The notes: generated by a model from the sequence alone, not told the origin. A DNA stretch of 38,770 nucleotides from Bacteroides sp. (GCA_017471925.1 JAFURM010000016.1:1-38770), one strand, 5' to 3'. Positions 18,344-28,104 are shown, numbered from the stretch's first letter. Made by a program: numbers and translations.

Positions 18344-18407
18344 ACTGTTTGTTTCCTGATATATGGTTTCTTGAAAAAAACGTTTGTAGCCTCAGAGAGG
18401 GCGTGGA

Positions 18408-20327
18408 TTAGTTCCAGCCCGGGTTCTGGGTGAGTCCGTAACCCTTGTTCACTTCTGAAGGCGGGAAGGCGGCAAGATACCACTTGGGGTTGAAGCCGTT
18501 CCACCACACGCGCGCTCCGCCGCTCAGGGGGAAGGGCTCGTACTTGAAGTTGGCGGGCTTTTCGGGGAATTCGCTGGCGTTGCCGGTGCTTCCGGTCCAG
18601 GGGGTGTTGCCACCGCCGTCGTTGCGGTAAATCTTGAGGCCGTGGAGCTGCTTCTCGAAGAGGTCGGCACGCTTGTAGCTAATCATGTCGAAGAAGCGCA
18701 CGTCTTCCAGACCCAGCTCGCAGGCACGCTCACGCAGGATTTCCTCCAACAGGGCGTCGGCATTGGCGGTGAGGTTCTTGTCGGGGTTGCTCTCGGCCAG
18801 GCCCTTCATGCCTACACGGGCACGCACGATGTCCACCTGCTTGATGGCTTCGGCCAGCTGGCCGTCCTTCAGCAAGGCTTCGGCATAGATGAGGTAGACC
18901 TCGGCCAGGCGGAGGTAGGGCCACTCCAGGTAGTTGCCGGCCAGGCTGCTCTTGCCCTCCTTGAAGAACTTGTAGTTGCGGAAGCCGGTAGCGGTCTGTC
19001 CGTTTTCCTTTTCGGTGTCGCTCACGTTTTCGCGTCCGCCCAGCCACAGCTCGGCCGTGTGGTCGCCATAGCTTGCACCGTTCACCAGCATGGTCTCATA
19101 GAGGCGCGGGTCGCGCACGGGCTGGTTCACGTCGTTGCCCTCGAAGAAGGGGTGTGCACCGTCTTGCAGATAGTCGTCGGTGAAGGGCTTGCCGTCGGCC
19201 ATGGGGAACATCTTCATGTACTCCAGGGTGGGCGTATAGCCGCCGAAGGTCACCCATTCGCCCCAGTAGTACCACCAGTCCCAGTTGTACTTGCCGATGA
19301 TACGGGTGGAGATGAGCAGCTCGGTGTTGTTTTCGCGAACGAAGTAGGCCTTGTTGAAGGCGCTGCGATAGTCCTTGCAGGTGGTGCCGTCGGCCTGCAT
19401 CAGGCTGTAGAAGCCGTTGCTCTTCAGGGCACTGAAGAACTCCTGGCAGGCGGTGAGGCAGCGTTTCCACATCTCGGGCTTGTAGGAGCCATACCATACC
19501 TGGAGGTTCTCTACGGCAGCCTGGGGCTCTTCGCGGCAGTAGGGTTCGTTGTCATTGAAGAGGGGGCGTGCGGCGAAACAGAGAATCTTGCACTTCAGAC
19601 CCATGGCAGCTGCCTTGGTGAAGCGCCCCTGCCAGTTGGCATCGTCCTCGCCGAGATCCCAGGGCAGGTTAGGGATGGCCTGGTCCAGGAGGTCAATCAT
19701 GAAGTCTACAGTGGCTTCGGCCGTGGCACGGGGCACTTCATAGGTGGCTTGCACTTCGTAAGCCTTGTCCACTAACGGCAGACCGCCGAAGTGACGGAAG
19801 AGGTCGAAGTAGCGTGACGCGATGAGTACGCGGGCTTCGGCAGAGAGGCGGCTCTTCTCGCTCTCCTCCATGTCGGGCACGCGCTCCACGTTCTCGATGA
19901 AGAGCCATGAGGCACGGATGGCTTCCCAGCACTCTTCCTTATTGTATCCGAAACGGGTTTCGTTGGTGCTGTCCTCGTTGCTGGCCTTGTAGGCTCCCGA
20001 GTAGTACTGGCGGTTCAGGCCGTCCCAGGAGTTGTGGCTCTGCCAGCAGTCGGAGAGCACTTCGAACATACCGGTGTTCATCTTGCCGTCCACGGTGTTC
20101 CAGTTGGTGGCCAGACCGTAGTAGAGCTTGCTGTAGGCGTTCCACAGGAAGGCGCGGGCATAGTCGGCCTTGTTGAAGATGGTGTCCTGGGTCATGTCGC
20201 CCGTGCTGGGTGCCTTCTCCAGGAAGCTGTCGCCGAACTTGATGGGGTCTACGCACGAGGTCGTGGCTGTGAGGCCCAAGGCCCCCACGCTTAGTGCGAC
20301 AAACCATTTATTCAGATGATGTTTCAT
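18408..20327 (-). CDS. SusD-family nutrient-binding lipoprotein (susD1)
   Basis: Lipoprotein of 639 residues with signal peptide and lipobox (ATTSC at about 21-25), giving mature CVDPIKFGDSFLEK. It is the surface lid and glycan-binding partner of susC1. Typical SusD features are FIENVERVPDM, ARVLIASRYFDLFRHFGGLPL in the TPR region, YLRLAEVYLIYAEALLKDG, ERACELGLEDVRFFDMISYKR, and a C-terminus ending in GLTQNPGWN. It is longer than susD2, with insertions in the ligand-facing middle region (about 230-420), consistent with a different or larger ligand. It begins 43 bp after susC1 and lies 64 bp before susC2, so the four genes probably form one transcript. Confidence 0.96.
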   Translation of the reverse strand: MKHHLNKWFVALSVGALGLTATTSCVDPIKFGDSFLEKAPSTGDMTQDTIFNKADYARAFLWNAYSKLYYGLATNWNTVDGKMNTGMFEVLSDCWQSHNSWDGLNRQYYSGAYKASNEDSTNETRFGYNKEECWEAIRASWLFIENVERVPDMEESEKSRLSAEARVLIASRYFDLFRHFGGLPLVDKAYEVQATYEVPRATAEATVDFMIDLLDQAIPNLPWDLGEDDANWQGRFTKAAAMGLKCKILCFAARPLFNDNEPYCREEPQAAVENLQVWYGSYKPEMWKRCLTACQEFFSALKSNGFYSLMQADGTTCKDYRSAFNKAYFVRENNTELLISTRIIGKYNWDWWYYWGEWVTFGGYTPTLEYMKMFPMADGKPFTDDYLQDGAHPFFEGNDVNQPVRDPRLYETMLVNGASYGDHTAELWLGGRENVSDTEKENGQTATGFRNYKFFKEGKSSLAGNYLEWPYLRLAEVYLIYAEALLKDGQLAEAIKQVDIVRARVGMKGLAESNPDKNLTANADALLEEILRERACELGLEDVRFFDMISYKRADLFEKQLHGLKIYRNDGGGNTPWTGSTGNASEFPEKPANFKYEPFPLSGGARVWWNGFNPKWYLAAFPPSEVNKGYGLTQNPGWN

Positions 20328-20370
20328 ATCTTGTTCTGTTTTATATAGTTGTTGTTAGACGCATAGGTTA

Positions 20371-23300
20371 TCAGAATCCAAGTTTCAGACCGAGGTTGAA
20401 CACGCGGGTCAGCGGATAGTTGGGACGGTCGCTCTGGCGTGACTCGGGGTCACTCCACTTGAAGTTGGTGAAGGTGAGCAGGTTGTAGCCGTTCAGGTAG
20501 AGGCGGCAGTTGTTCAGCTTCAGCTTCTTCATGAAGGGGAAGTCGAAGTTGTAGCCCACTTCCACGCTCTTCAGGCGCAGGTAGCTGGCGTTTTCCAGGT
20601 AGAGGTTGCTGATGGCGTAGTTGTTGTTGGCATGGTCGCTGCTGGCGCGGGGGAACTTGGCGGTGAAACTGTCGTCAGAGCTGCGCCAGGTGTTCTCGTA
20701 CTGATAGAGCAGGAGGCCCTTCTCGTTGGTGTCGCCCAACGGACGGCGGAACTCGCTGAGCATGCGGTCCACGTTCCAGGCACCGGTCCACTGCATGGAG
20801 AAGTCCAGCTTGCCCCACTGGAAGCCCATGTTGAGGCCGGCGGTGTACTCGGGCACATCGGTGAAGCCGATGTCGCGGGTGGCGTCGTTGCCATCCAGCT
20901 TGCCGTCCTTGTTCAGGTCCACGTAGACGGCGTCGCCATAGACCAGCGAGATACCGTGGTCGGCGATGGGCTGGCCGAACTCTTCCTGATAGCGGGCGTC
21001 GGCGTTTTCGTCATAGAAGCCCCAGAACTTGTACATGGAGCGGGAGTTGATGCGACGGCCGGTCTGATACATCCAAGGCTCGTTCTGTGCCACTTCGTTC
21101 ATGTAGACAATCTTGTTGCGGGCAAAGGAGATGTTGGCGTTGGCCCAGTAGCGGAAGTCGTCGCTCAGGCGGTCGTTCCATTTCAGTTGCAGCTCGTAAC
21201 CCTTGTTCTCGGTCTCGCCCACGTTCACTACGGGGAGTGACATACCCAGGATACCGGGCAGGTAGTCGGGGGTGACGAGGATGTCCTTACGCTTCTCGAT
21301 GAAGTAGTCGGCCGAGAAGGTGAGTCGTTCGTTCAGCACGGTGAAGTCGATACCGTAGTTCTGCTTCACGGCTGTCTCCCACTTGGCGTCGGGGTTGGAC
21401 TTGGTGGCCTCATAGGCACCGGGCTTGATGCTGCCCACGTTCTGGCCGAAGTAGTAACCGTCGTTGCGGCCTGTGCCGTAAGTGTACTTGTCGGGCACGT
21501 AGAGGAAGCGGCTGGCGCTGCTCTTGTCGTTACCCACCATACCCACGGAGGCACGCAGCTTCAGGTAGCTCACCACTTTCTTCAGCGGGGCGAAGAAGGG
21601 CTCTTCGCTCACCACCCAGCCCAGTGAACCGGCGGGGAAGAAGCCGTAGCGGTTGTCGGGGTGGAAGTTTTCGGAACCGTTGTAGCCGGCGTTGAACTCG
21701 GCCATGTAGCGGGTCTTCCAGTCATAGGTGACGCGGCCCACGATGCCTACGTAGCCCGAGGGAATGTAGGTGTAGGTGCCGCCGGGATAGTATTTCTTGC
21801 TCTGGTTGTAGAGCAACAGACCGCTCACGTTGTGGTCGCCGAACTTGCGGTTGTAGTTCACGGCCAGCTCCATGTACCAGTCACGGGCCTTGCCGAAGCT
21901 GCCGTCGCTGTAGCTCAGCTGGCTGTCGCTGCCCTCCTTGCGGTAGGAGATGCTGCCGTCGCTGCCCACCACGGGCACATAGTAGGCCATGGACGAGCTG
22001 GCCACCTTGGTGTTGGAGTAGCTGGAGTTGTAGGAGCCTTTCAGCTTCATGGAGAGACCCTTGGTGATGAAGTCCAGCTTCTGGTCCAGCACGAGGTCCA
22101 GGTTCAGCACGTTGGTGGTGCGGGTGCGGAAGCCCTTGCCATAGTAGGAGGAGAGACCGTCGGTTCCGGTGAAGGGCAGGTAGTCGGTGTTGGAGACTAC
22201 GCGGTTGCCGTCCACGATACCGGCGCCGGCGAAGGGCACGGCCCAGTAGAGCTTACGGAAGAGTTGGTTCTGGTCTTCGCCCGATTCGGGAGTACGCTTG
22301 GTCTCCACGCGGCCGCCGATGTTCACGGAGAGCAGGGTGCTCTTGGTCACGTCGAAGTCCAGGTTGGCGCGGTAGTTGTAGCGGTCATAGTCGAAGTTGA
22401 AGTCGTCGGATGCGTTGAACTGCTTGAACATACCGTTCTGGCTGAACATACCGGCCGACACGAAGTAGCGCATGCGGTCTGTTCCGCCCGAGATGTTCAC
22501 GTTGTGCTGCGACTGGATGGCAGCCTTGTTCATACAGTAGTCAATCCAGTTGATGTCGGGGTAGAGGATGGGGTCTGTATGGTTGCGGAAGGCATCCAGC
22601 TGCTCCTGTGAGAAGAGCGGCTCCAGGCCGTCGTTGGTCTTCATCATATTGTAGTATTCGGCATACTGGTAGGAGTTGGCAAACTCCAGCTCCTTGGTGC
22701 GCACGTTCACACCCACTGACGTGGAGAACGAAATCTTGGCCTTGCCCTCGGCTCCGCGCTTGGTGGTGATGAGGATAACGCCGTTGGCACCGCGCACACC
22801 GAACACGGCTGTGGCCGAAGCATCCTTCAGCACCGTGATGCTCTCAATTTCGTTGGGGTCAATCTGTGAAAAGTCGCGCTCCACGCCGTCCACCTGAATC
22901 AGCGGTGAGGCGTTTTCCCATGTGGCGATACCGCGCACATAGATGTCGGCCGCGTCGGCACCCGGCTCGCCGGAGTACTGCACGGAGGAGATACCCGTCA
23001 TCTGGCCCGAGAGGATGTTGGACACAGAGCCGGCAGGCGTCTTCAGCAGGTCGTCGCCCTTCATGGAGGAGATGGCACCCGTGATGGAGACCTTCTTCTG
23101 AACGCCATAGGCCACTACCTGCACCTCGCCTAGCACCTGGGAGTCTTCTTCCAGGACGATGTTGAGGGTGGTTGCCTTCTTGATGACCACTTGCTGGTCC
23201 TTGTAGCCGATGTAGCTGATTTGGAGCGTTGAGCCTACAGGTACATTGAGGGAGAAGTTACCGTCTATGTCGGTAATCACACCGGTGGTTGTTCCCACCA

Positions 23301-23526
23301 CCGTCACATTGGCTCCGATGACTGTCTCACCGGTAGCATCCTTGACCGTTCCGGTCACTTTCACTGTCTGCTGCTGTTGCACCGCTTCGGCAAGGGGAGA
23401 CTCCTCGGCCCAGGCTTGCAAGGGGGCAGACACGGACAAGGCCAGCAGCAGGGCGGCCGATAAGAGACGGCGCCAGCCGGAGGTTTGTCCTGCACGTTGT
23501 AAATGGAAGATTTTCTGCTTTTCCAT
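20371..23526 (-). CDS. SusC-family TonB-dependent outer-membrane transporter (susC1)
   Basis: TonB-dependent glycan importer of 1051 residues from the ATG at 23526. The longer ORF from 23553 adds nine residues in front of the MEKQK signal sequence and is less likely. After the signal peptide comes a carboxypeptidase-like Ig domain (VKVTGTVKDATGETVIGANV...), then a TonB-box-like segment (EVQVVAYGVQKK), the plug domain with DIYVRGIATWENASPLIQVD (a tryptophan is present in this loop) and SITVLKDASATAVFGVRGAN, and the beta-barrel ending NLGLKLGF. All parts look intact. It is the first structural gene of the PUL, divergent from nothing and downstream of a promoter-like element and putative regulator sites at 23629-23720. 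It should import oligosaccharides with susD1. Confidence 0.96.
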   Translation of the reverse strand: MEKQKIFHLQRAGQTSGWRRLLSAALLLALSVSAPLQAWAEESPLAEAVQQQQTVKVTGTVKDATGETVIGANVTVVGTTTGVITDIDGNFSLNVPVGSTLQISYIGYKDQQVVIKKATTLNIVLEEDSQVLGEVQVVAYGVQKKVSITGAISSMKGDDLLKTPAGSVSNILSGQMTGISSVQYSGEPGADAADIYVRGIATWENASPLIQVDGVERDFSQIDPNEIESITVLKDASATAVFGVRGANGVILITTKRGAEGKAKISFSTSVGVNVRTKELEFANSYQYAEYYNMMKTNDGLEPLFSQEQLDAFRNHTDPILYPDINWIDYCMNKAAIQSQHNVNISGGTDRMRYFVSAGMFSQNGMFKQFNASDDFNFDYDRYNYRANLDFDVTKSTLLSVNIGGRVETKRTPESGEDQNQLFRKLYWAVPFAGAGIVDGNRVVSNTDYLPFTGTDGLSSYYGKGFRTRTTNVLNLDLVLDQKLDFITKGLSMKLKGSYNSSYSNTKVASSSMAYYVPVVGSDGSISYRKEGSDSQLSYSDGSFGKARDWYMELAVNYNRKFGDHNVSGLLLYNQSKKYYPGGTYTYIPSGYVGIVGRVTYDWKTRYMAEFNAGYNGSENFHPDNRYGFFPAGSLGWVVSEEPFFAPLKKVVSYLKLRASVGMVGNDKSSASRFLYVPDKYTYGTGRNDGYYFGQNVGSIKPGAYEATKSNPDAKWETAVKQNYGIDFTVLNERLTFSADYFIEKRKDILVTPDYLPGILGMSLPVVNVGETENKGYELQLKWNDRLSDDFRYWANANISFARNKIVYMNEVAQNEPWMYQTGRRINSRSMYKFWGFYDENADARYQEEFGQPIADHGISLVYGDAVYVDLNKDGKLDGNDATRDIGFTDVPEYTAGLNMGFQWGKLDFSMQWTGAWNVDRMLSEFRRPLGDTNEKGLLLYQYENTWRSSDDSFTAKFPRASSDHANNNYAISNLYLENASYLRLKSVEVGYNFDFPFMKKLKLNNCRLYLNGYNLLTFTNFKWSDPESRQSDRPNYPLTRVFNLGLKLGF

Positions 23527-23628
23527 GTAGCACGTTTTTTTAAGATTAAACATTGGTTATTTCTATCTTTTCGTTTGGCGGAACAGTGACGCTCCACGAC
23601 ATGACGCATGGAGGGACTGAATCCGCTG

Positions 23629-23636
23629 CAAAGGTA
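23629..23636 (-). promoter_or_regulatory. candidate -7 element of the PUL promoter upstream of susC1
   Basis: The minus strand reads TACCTTTG, a full TAnnTTTG match, about 100 bp before the susC1 ATG. No good TTTG is seen at -33, as expected for a promoter that depends on an activator bound just upstream. Confidence 0.55.
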
Positions 23637-23678
23637 GCCCGGACGAGTGTTAACGACTTCTAATTTGCGGTGAGGAGG

Positions 23679-23720
23679 GTGGAATTATGCTTATTCCACC
23701 TTTTTGAATCATAATTCCAC
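23679..23720 (-). promoter_or_regulatory. putative HTCS regulator binding site (21-bp direct repeat plus inverted repeat)
   Basis: On the minus strand GTGGAAT occurs twice with a 21-bp period, the spacing expected for an AraC-type regulator on one DNA face. CATAATTCCAC forms an inverted copy of the first half-site. The site lies about 43-84 bp upstream of the -7 element, a normal activator position. The dyads here also fit the 22-bp phase of the neighbouring array at 23727, so the two may be related or overlapping. Confidence 0.45.
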
Positions 23721-23726
23721 TCTTTC

Positions 23727-23814
23727 GCCCCTATACGCACGGCCTTTTGCCCCTATACGTATGCTCTTTCGTCCATACACGTGTGGCCCGTCGTCCATAC
23801 ATGTGTGGTCCAAA
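23727..23814. repeat. 22-bp palindrome array B, upstream of susC1
   Basis: Four units start at 23727, 23749, 23771 and 23793. Cores are CCCCTATACGCACGGCC, CCCCTATACGTATGCTC, GTCCATACACGTGTGGCC and GTCCATACATGTGTGGTCC. Dyad symmetry is clear in the last three. Two weaker units (23683-23704 and 23705-23726), with GGAAT/ATTCC and GAAT/ATTC arms, may extend the array toward susC1. The last two units closely match array C at 33157-33266. Confidence 0.75.
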
Positions 23815-23877
23815 GGTTCTCTGAGTGGTGTCAATTGTCACTTATCAACTGTGCAGAAACACAGATTCACACAGAGG

Positions 23878-23902
23878 AAATCCGTGTATTCATCCGTGTC
23901 TC
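23878..23902. repeat. short ATCCGTGT repeat fragment
   Basis: AATCCGTGTATTCATCCGTG and the following TCTC resemble, in reverse orientation, the CACGGAT blocks of the 12574-12650 element. It is flanked by TCAATTGTCA/TATCAATTGTCAATTATC direct repeats (23830-23940), so the gap between susC1 and the regulator is largely repeat material with no gene. Confidence 0.4.
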
Positions 23903-23935
23903 TAAAACTGTCAATTGTCAACTATCAATTGTCAA

Positions 23936-26900
23936 TTATCCCTCACTTCTTCCCGTTGCGAAGCGTTCCAGATATTCCGTGGGTTGCATGCCAAATTCGC
24001 GCTTGAAGCAGGAACTGAAGTACTTGGGATCGTTGAAGCCCACGGCATAGGCCAGGTCGGAGATACGCACCGAGTTGCCTTTCTCCTCCATGATGCGGCA
24101 GGCCGCTTTCAGACGGATGTTGCGGATGAAGGCCGAGGTGTTGAGGCCGGTGAGCGACTTCAGCTTCTTGTAGAGCGTGCTCTTGCTGGTGTTCATCTCT
24201 TCCACGAACTGCTGCTGGTCGAACTCGCAGTCCTCCAAGTGGCGGTTCACGCAGTCTATGGCCCGCTGCATGAAGTCTTCGTCCAGGCTGGTGTAGTTCA
24301 GCTCCTTCACTTCGAAGACCAGCTGGTTCTTGAAGTCGCGTGCCGACCGCTCCTTGTTCTTCAGCAGGTTGCGGATGCGGGCATGGAGCACGATGAGGTT
24401 GAAGGGCTTGGTGATGAAGGCGTCGGCTCCCACCTCGTAGGCTTCGGCACGGTCTTCTTCCTTGGTCTTGGCCGTGAGCAGGATGACGGGGATGTGGCTG
24501 ATTTCCAGCTTGCTCTTCACGTAGCGGCAAAGCTCTATGCCGTCCATGACGGGCATCATCACGTCGGAGACGATGAGGTGTACGTCTTCGTTCTCCACCA
24601 CGGTGACGGCCTCCTGTCCGTTCTCGGCAGTCAGCACGTTGTAGTCGCGCTTCAGCAGGCGCACCATGAGCTGCAACAGCTCTTCGTTGTCCTCCACCAC
24701 GAGGATGGTGTGCTTCTTCTGCGCCTCGCCGGAGGGGTTCTCGTTGCCGCTCTCCTCGGGCATGGGCGTGGCGGTGATGGTGCGTTGCACGGGCAGGGCA
24801 GCGTCTTCGTCCACCTGTTCCTCCTTGAAGTAGGAGCGTTCGATGGGCAGCGTGACGATGAACTCCGTGCCCTTGTCCGGTTCGCTCTCCACCCTGATGC
24901 TGCCGCCGTGCAACTTCACCAGGTCGCGCGTCAGCGAGAGGCCGATGCCGGTGCCGATGGTGCCCACCTTGCGGTAGTCGCCCTCATAGAAACGCTTGAA
25001 GAGGTCTTCCTGCTTCTGCTTGGAGATGCCGCGTCCGCTGTCTTTCACGCAGAGGCACACGTAGTCGGGGTTGTCGGCCCGCTGCAGTGTCACCTGTATG
25101 AAGCCGCCGTCTTTGTTGTACTTGGCGGCGTTGGAGAGCAGGTTGTAGAGAATCTTGTCCAACTTGTCCGTGTCAAAGTAGCCCCGGATGGACTCGGGGT
25201 CGCACAAGACGGAGAAGTGCAGCTTCTTGCGCTTGATGAGCGGCAGGAAGGCTTCGGCCTCGTTCTTCACGAAGGCGGCCAGGTCGCCCGGCGAGACGCG
25301 CAGCTTCAGGTTGCCCGTCTCGGCCTTGCGGAACTCCAGAATCTGTTGCAGCAGGCGGATGAGGCGGTTGATGTTGGTGCTGATGACCGTGTAGAGCTCG
25401 CCGTGGCCCGGTGCCTGCAGCTTCAGCTCGTCCACGGTGGCCGAGATGATGGTGAGCGGTGTCAGCAGTTCGTGGGTGATGTTGGTGAAGAACTGCAGCT
25501 TGATGTGGTTCAGCTCCTCCAGCTTGGACTTCTCCATTTCGCGCAGGCGCAGTTCGCCTTGCAGGAGGATGCGGTTGTGGCTGGTGCGATAGAGGAAGTA
25601 GACCAGCAGGGCGGTCACTATTATATATATAAGGTATGCCCACCAGGTGGCCCATAGGGGTGGCAGCACCACGACGGTCAGTTCGCGCGTCTCGGTGCTC
25701 CAGATGCCGTTTTCGTTGGTGGCCCGCAGGCGGAAGCGGTAGGTGCCGCTCTCCAGGTTGTTGTAGTAGGCGAAGCGGCGGCCCACGTCGGTATATTGCC
25801 ACTCGTTGTCGAAGCCCACGAGCTGGTAGGCATAGCGGTTCAGCTCGGGATTCTTGTAGGTGAGCGAGGCAAACTCAATGCTGAAGTTGTTGTACTGGTA
25901 GGGCAGGCGTATCTCCTGGGTGAAGGAGGGCGTGAGTGGCGAAATCTTCTCCCGCAGTTCAGGCTCCAGGGAGGAGAGCGAGTGGTTGAAGATTTTAATG
26001 TCGGTAATCAGGTAAGGCACCGTCTCCTGACGTTCCTTCAGTTCGTCGGGCTGGAAGCTGTTGTAGCCCTTGTGTCCGCCGAAGAGCATCTTGTCGCCCC
26101 AGGTGCAGGAAGAGACAGAGATGAAGTTGTCCAGCAGGCCGTCGGCCGTGGTGTAGACGCGCGTGGTGAAGAGGTTGGTGTCGGCACCCACGTTGAGCTT
26201 CACCAGACCGTTGTTGGTGCCCAGCCAGAGGCAGCCCGAACAGTCTTCCTCGATGGAGCCGATGAGGTCACCGGGGATGTTGTAGTCGCGGCTCTTCTCT
26301 TCGAAGCGGTTCTTTTCGCGGTTGTAGAGGTGCAGTCCGCTGCCTTCGGTTCCTGCCCACAGGCGTCCGCGTTTGTCCACGTGCAGGGCCAGCACGGAGT
26401 TCACCGTGAGTTGTCCGTTCATCAGGCTGTAGTTGCTGTAGGTCAGTGTTTCGGGATGGCGCACGTCGCCCTCGATGTGGATGATACCGCAGTTGCGGGT
26501 GGCCAGCCAGATGCTGCCATCGGTGTCCTCCACGATGTTGATGACGTAATACCACTCCAAGGGGGCTGCGTTCTTGCAGTTCAGGATGCCGAAGCGGTGG
26601 AATGTGCCGTCGGCATAGCTGACGCCGGCACCGCCACGGCAGCCGGCCCAGAGGTTGCCCCGGCTGTCCTCGAAGAGCGCGGAGACGCAGTGGGAGTAGA
26701 GGTAGGGCGCGTTGGCCTCCGTCAGGTTCTTCACCTTCTCCCCCTTGCGGTAGACCAGGATGCCGCCGTCATAGGTCCCCACCCACACCTCACCGTTCCT
26801 GCGCTGCATGATGGCATTGACGGTAGGAATGCGGGTGATGTGGGCAAACTCCGGCAGACCGGTGAAGAAGACGGTCTCGCCCGTGTCGTAGTTCTTGCGG

Positions 26901-28081
26901 GCCAGGCCATAGCTGCCCACGCCTATCCACAGGTTGCCCTCGGCGTCGGGGAAGAGGGCACGCACCGAAGTGGCGGGCACGTCATCCTCCTGCAGGTTCA
27001 GGTGGTGGCTGGTGAAGGGAGGCTGCTCGGTGTCGCTCATCAGCACGCCGCCACCGATGGACCCCATCCAGATGCGGCTGTTGCTGTCGCACATCAGGGC
27101 ATTGATTTCGTCGCAGGGGATGTACCACGGCGAGCGGCGGGGCTTGTAGTTGATGAAACGCCCCGGCTCGTCAAGCTTCATGAGGCTCAGGCCGCTGCGT
27201 GTGCCTACCCACAGGGTGCCGGTGTGACGGTCTTCCACCATGTCATAGACCATGTTGTCCGAAAGGCTGGCCTCGTTGCCCGGCTGGTGGACGAAGTTGG
27301 TGTAGCTCACCTTGTCCATCTCCTTGGGGTGGTTCAGCAGGTAGAGTCCGCTGTCCCATCCACCCACCCAGATGTTCTTCCGGCTGTCTTCATAGATGAA
27401 GTGGGCCGAGCTTTGGGCATTGATATAGGGGTAGGCGAAGAACTTCCCTTCGCGCGGTGAGTAGCGGTAGAGTCCGCTGGACCAGGTGCCTATCCACAGG
27501 TCGCCGTCGCTGTCTTCGTGCAGGTCCTTGATGGCGGTGCGATACAGCACTTCATCGGTGTTCTTGCTGTCATAGACAATGAAACTGTCCAGTTCGGCCA
27601 CATACTGGCAGAGTCCCTGGTCGGTGCCTATCCACACCTTGTTGTCGCGGGTCACCTGCATGCAGGAGACCGTGTTGTTGGGAATCTGGGGAGCCAGGTA
27701 TTGGCGTATTTCGCCGGTCTTCTTGTTCAGCACGTTCAGGCCGTCCTGCGTACCTATCCACAGGTTACCCTCGTTGTCGTCCGAAAGGCTGAAGATGTTG
27801 TTGTTCGTCAGCAGGCCCGGTGTGTAGAGGTTGGACTTGTAGACGGTCACTTCATAGCCGTCATAGCGGCACAGACCGTAGCGGGTGGCCAGCCAGATGA
27901 GTCCGTCCTTGTCCTGATGCACCTTCTGCACCTCATCGGTGGGCAGGCCGTGCACGGTGGAGAGTTGCTTGAAGGTCAGGTGGGAGAGGATGTCGCCTTC
28001 CGAGGCACGAAGGTTGCAGACGCAGCATAGCAGCAGGACGATGAGTCCATACGCGGGGCATGTTTTGTTGGATAGAAGCAT
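23936..28081 (-). CDS. hybrid two-component system regulator (HTCS)
   Basis: One-protein sensor and transcription regulator of 1381 residues from the ATG at 28081. The GTG at 28105 lies inside the -7 element and is not a likely start. Order: signal peptide; two-component-regulator propeller repeats (many WLATRYGL, WIGTQDGL, LWVGTRSGL motifs, about 30-700); a Y_Y_Y domain (about 720-795); transmembrane segment (about 807-830); HisKA with ITHELLTPLT (histidine about 869); HATPase with NLLSNAAKYN, DSGRGIS and GTGIGLSL; receiver with SDVMMPVMDG (aspartate about 1174); and a C-terminal AraC-type HTH (about 1260-1375, ending ECFKREFG-like SSCFKREFGMQPTEYL). The periplasmic part should bind a glycan fragment and activate the adjacent PUL. 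All catalytic motifs look intact. Confidence 0.96.
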   Translation of the reverse strand: MLLSNKTCPAYGLIVLLLCCVCNLRASEGDILSHLTFKQLSTVHGLPTDEVQKVHQDKDGLIWLATRYGLCRYDGYEVTVYKSNLYTPGLLTNNNIFSLSDDNEGNLWIGTQDGLNVLNKKTGEIRQYLAPQIPNNTVSCMQVTRDNKVWIGTDQGLCQYVAELDSFIVYDSKNTDEVLYRTAIKDLHEDSDGDLWIGTWSSGLYRYSPREGKFFAYPYINAQSSAHFIYEDSRKNIWVGGWDSGLYLLNHPKEMDKVSYTNFVHQPGNEASLSDNMVYDMVEDRHTGTLWVGTRSGLSLMKLDEPGRFINYKPRRSPWYIPCDEINALMCDSNSRIWMGSIGGGVLMSDTEQPPFTSHHLNLQEDDVPATSVRALFPDAEGNLWIGVGSYGLARKNYDTGETVFFTGLPEFAHITRIPTVNAIMQRRNGEVWVGTYDGGILVYRKGEKVKNLTEANAPYLYSHCVSALFEDSRGNLWAGCRGGAGVSYADGTFHRFGILNCKNAAPLEWYYVINIVEDTDGSIWLATRNCGIIHIEGDVRHPETLTYSNYSLMNGQLTVNSVLALHVDKRGRLWAGTEGSGLHLYNREKNRFEEKSRDYNIPGDLIGSIEEDCSGCLWLGTNNGLVKLNVGADTNLFTTRVYTTADGLLDNFISVSSCTWGDKMLFGGHKGYNSFQPDELKERQETVPYLITDIKIFNHSLSSLEPELREKISPLTPSFTQEIRLPYQYNNFSIEFASLTYKNPELNRYAYQLVGFDNEWQYTDVGRRFAYYNNLESGTYRFRLRATNENGIWSTETRELTVVVLPPLWATWWAYLIYIIVTALLVYFLYRTSHNRILLQGELRLREMEKSKLEELNHIKLQFFTNITHELLTPLTIISATVDELKLQAPGHGELYTVISTNINRLIRLLQQILEFRKAETGNLKLRVSPGDLAAFVKNEAEAFLPLIKRKKLHFSVLCDPESIRGYFDTDKLDKILYNLLSNAAKYNKDGGFIQVTLQRADNPDYVCLCVKDSGRGISKQKQEDLFKRFYEGDYRKVGTIGTGIGLSLTRDLVKLHGGSIRVESEPDKGTEFIVTLPIERSYFKEEQVDEDAALPVQRTITATPMPEESGNENPSGEAQKKHTILVVEDNEELLQLMVRLLKRDYNVLTAENGQEAVTVVENEDVHLIVSDVMMPVMDGIELCRYVKSKLEISHIPVILLTAKTKEEDRAEAYEVGADAFITKPFNLIVLHARIRNLLKNKERSARDFKNQLVFEVKELNYTSLDEDFMQRAIDCVNRHLEDCEFDQQQFVEEMNTSKSTLYKKLKSLTGLNTSAFIRNIRLKAACRIMEEKGNSVRISDLAYAVGFNDPKYFSSCFKREFGMQPTEYLERFATGRSEG

Positions 28082-28104
28082 ACTTATTAGAGTTAAAGCA
28101 CGCA

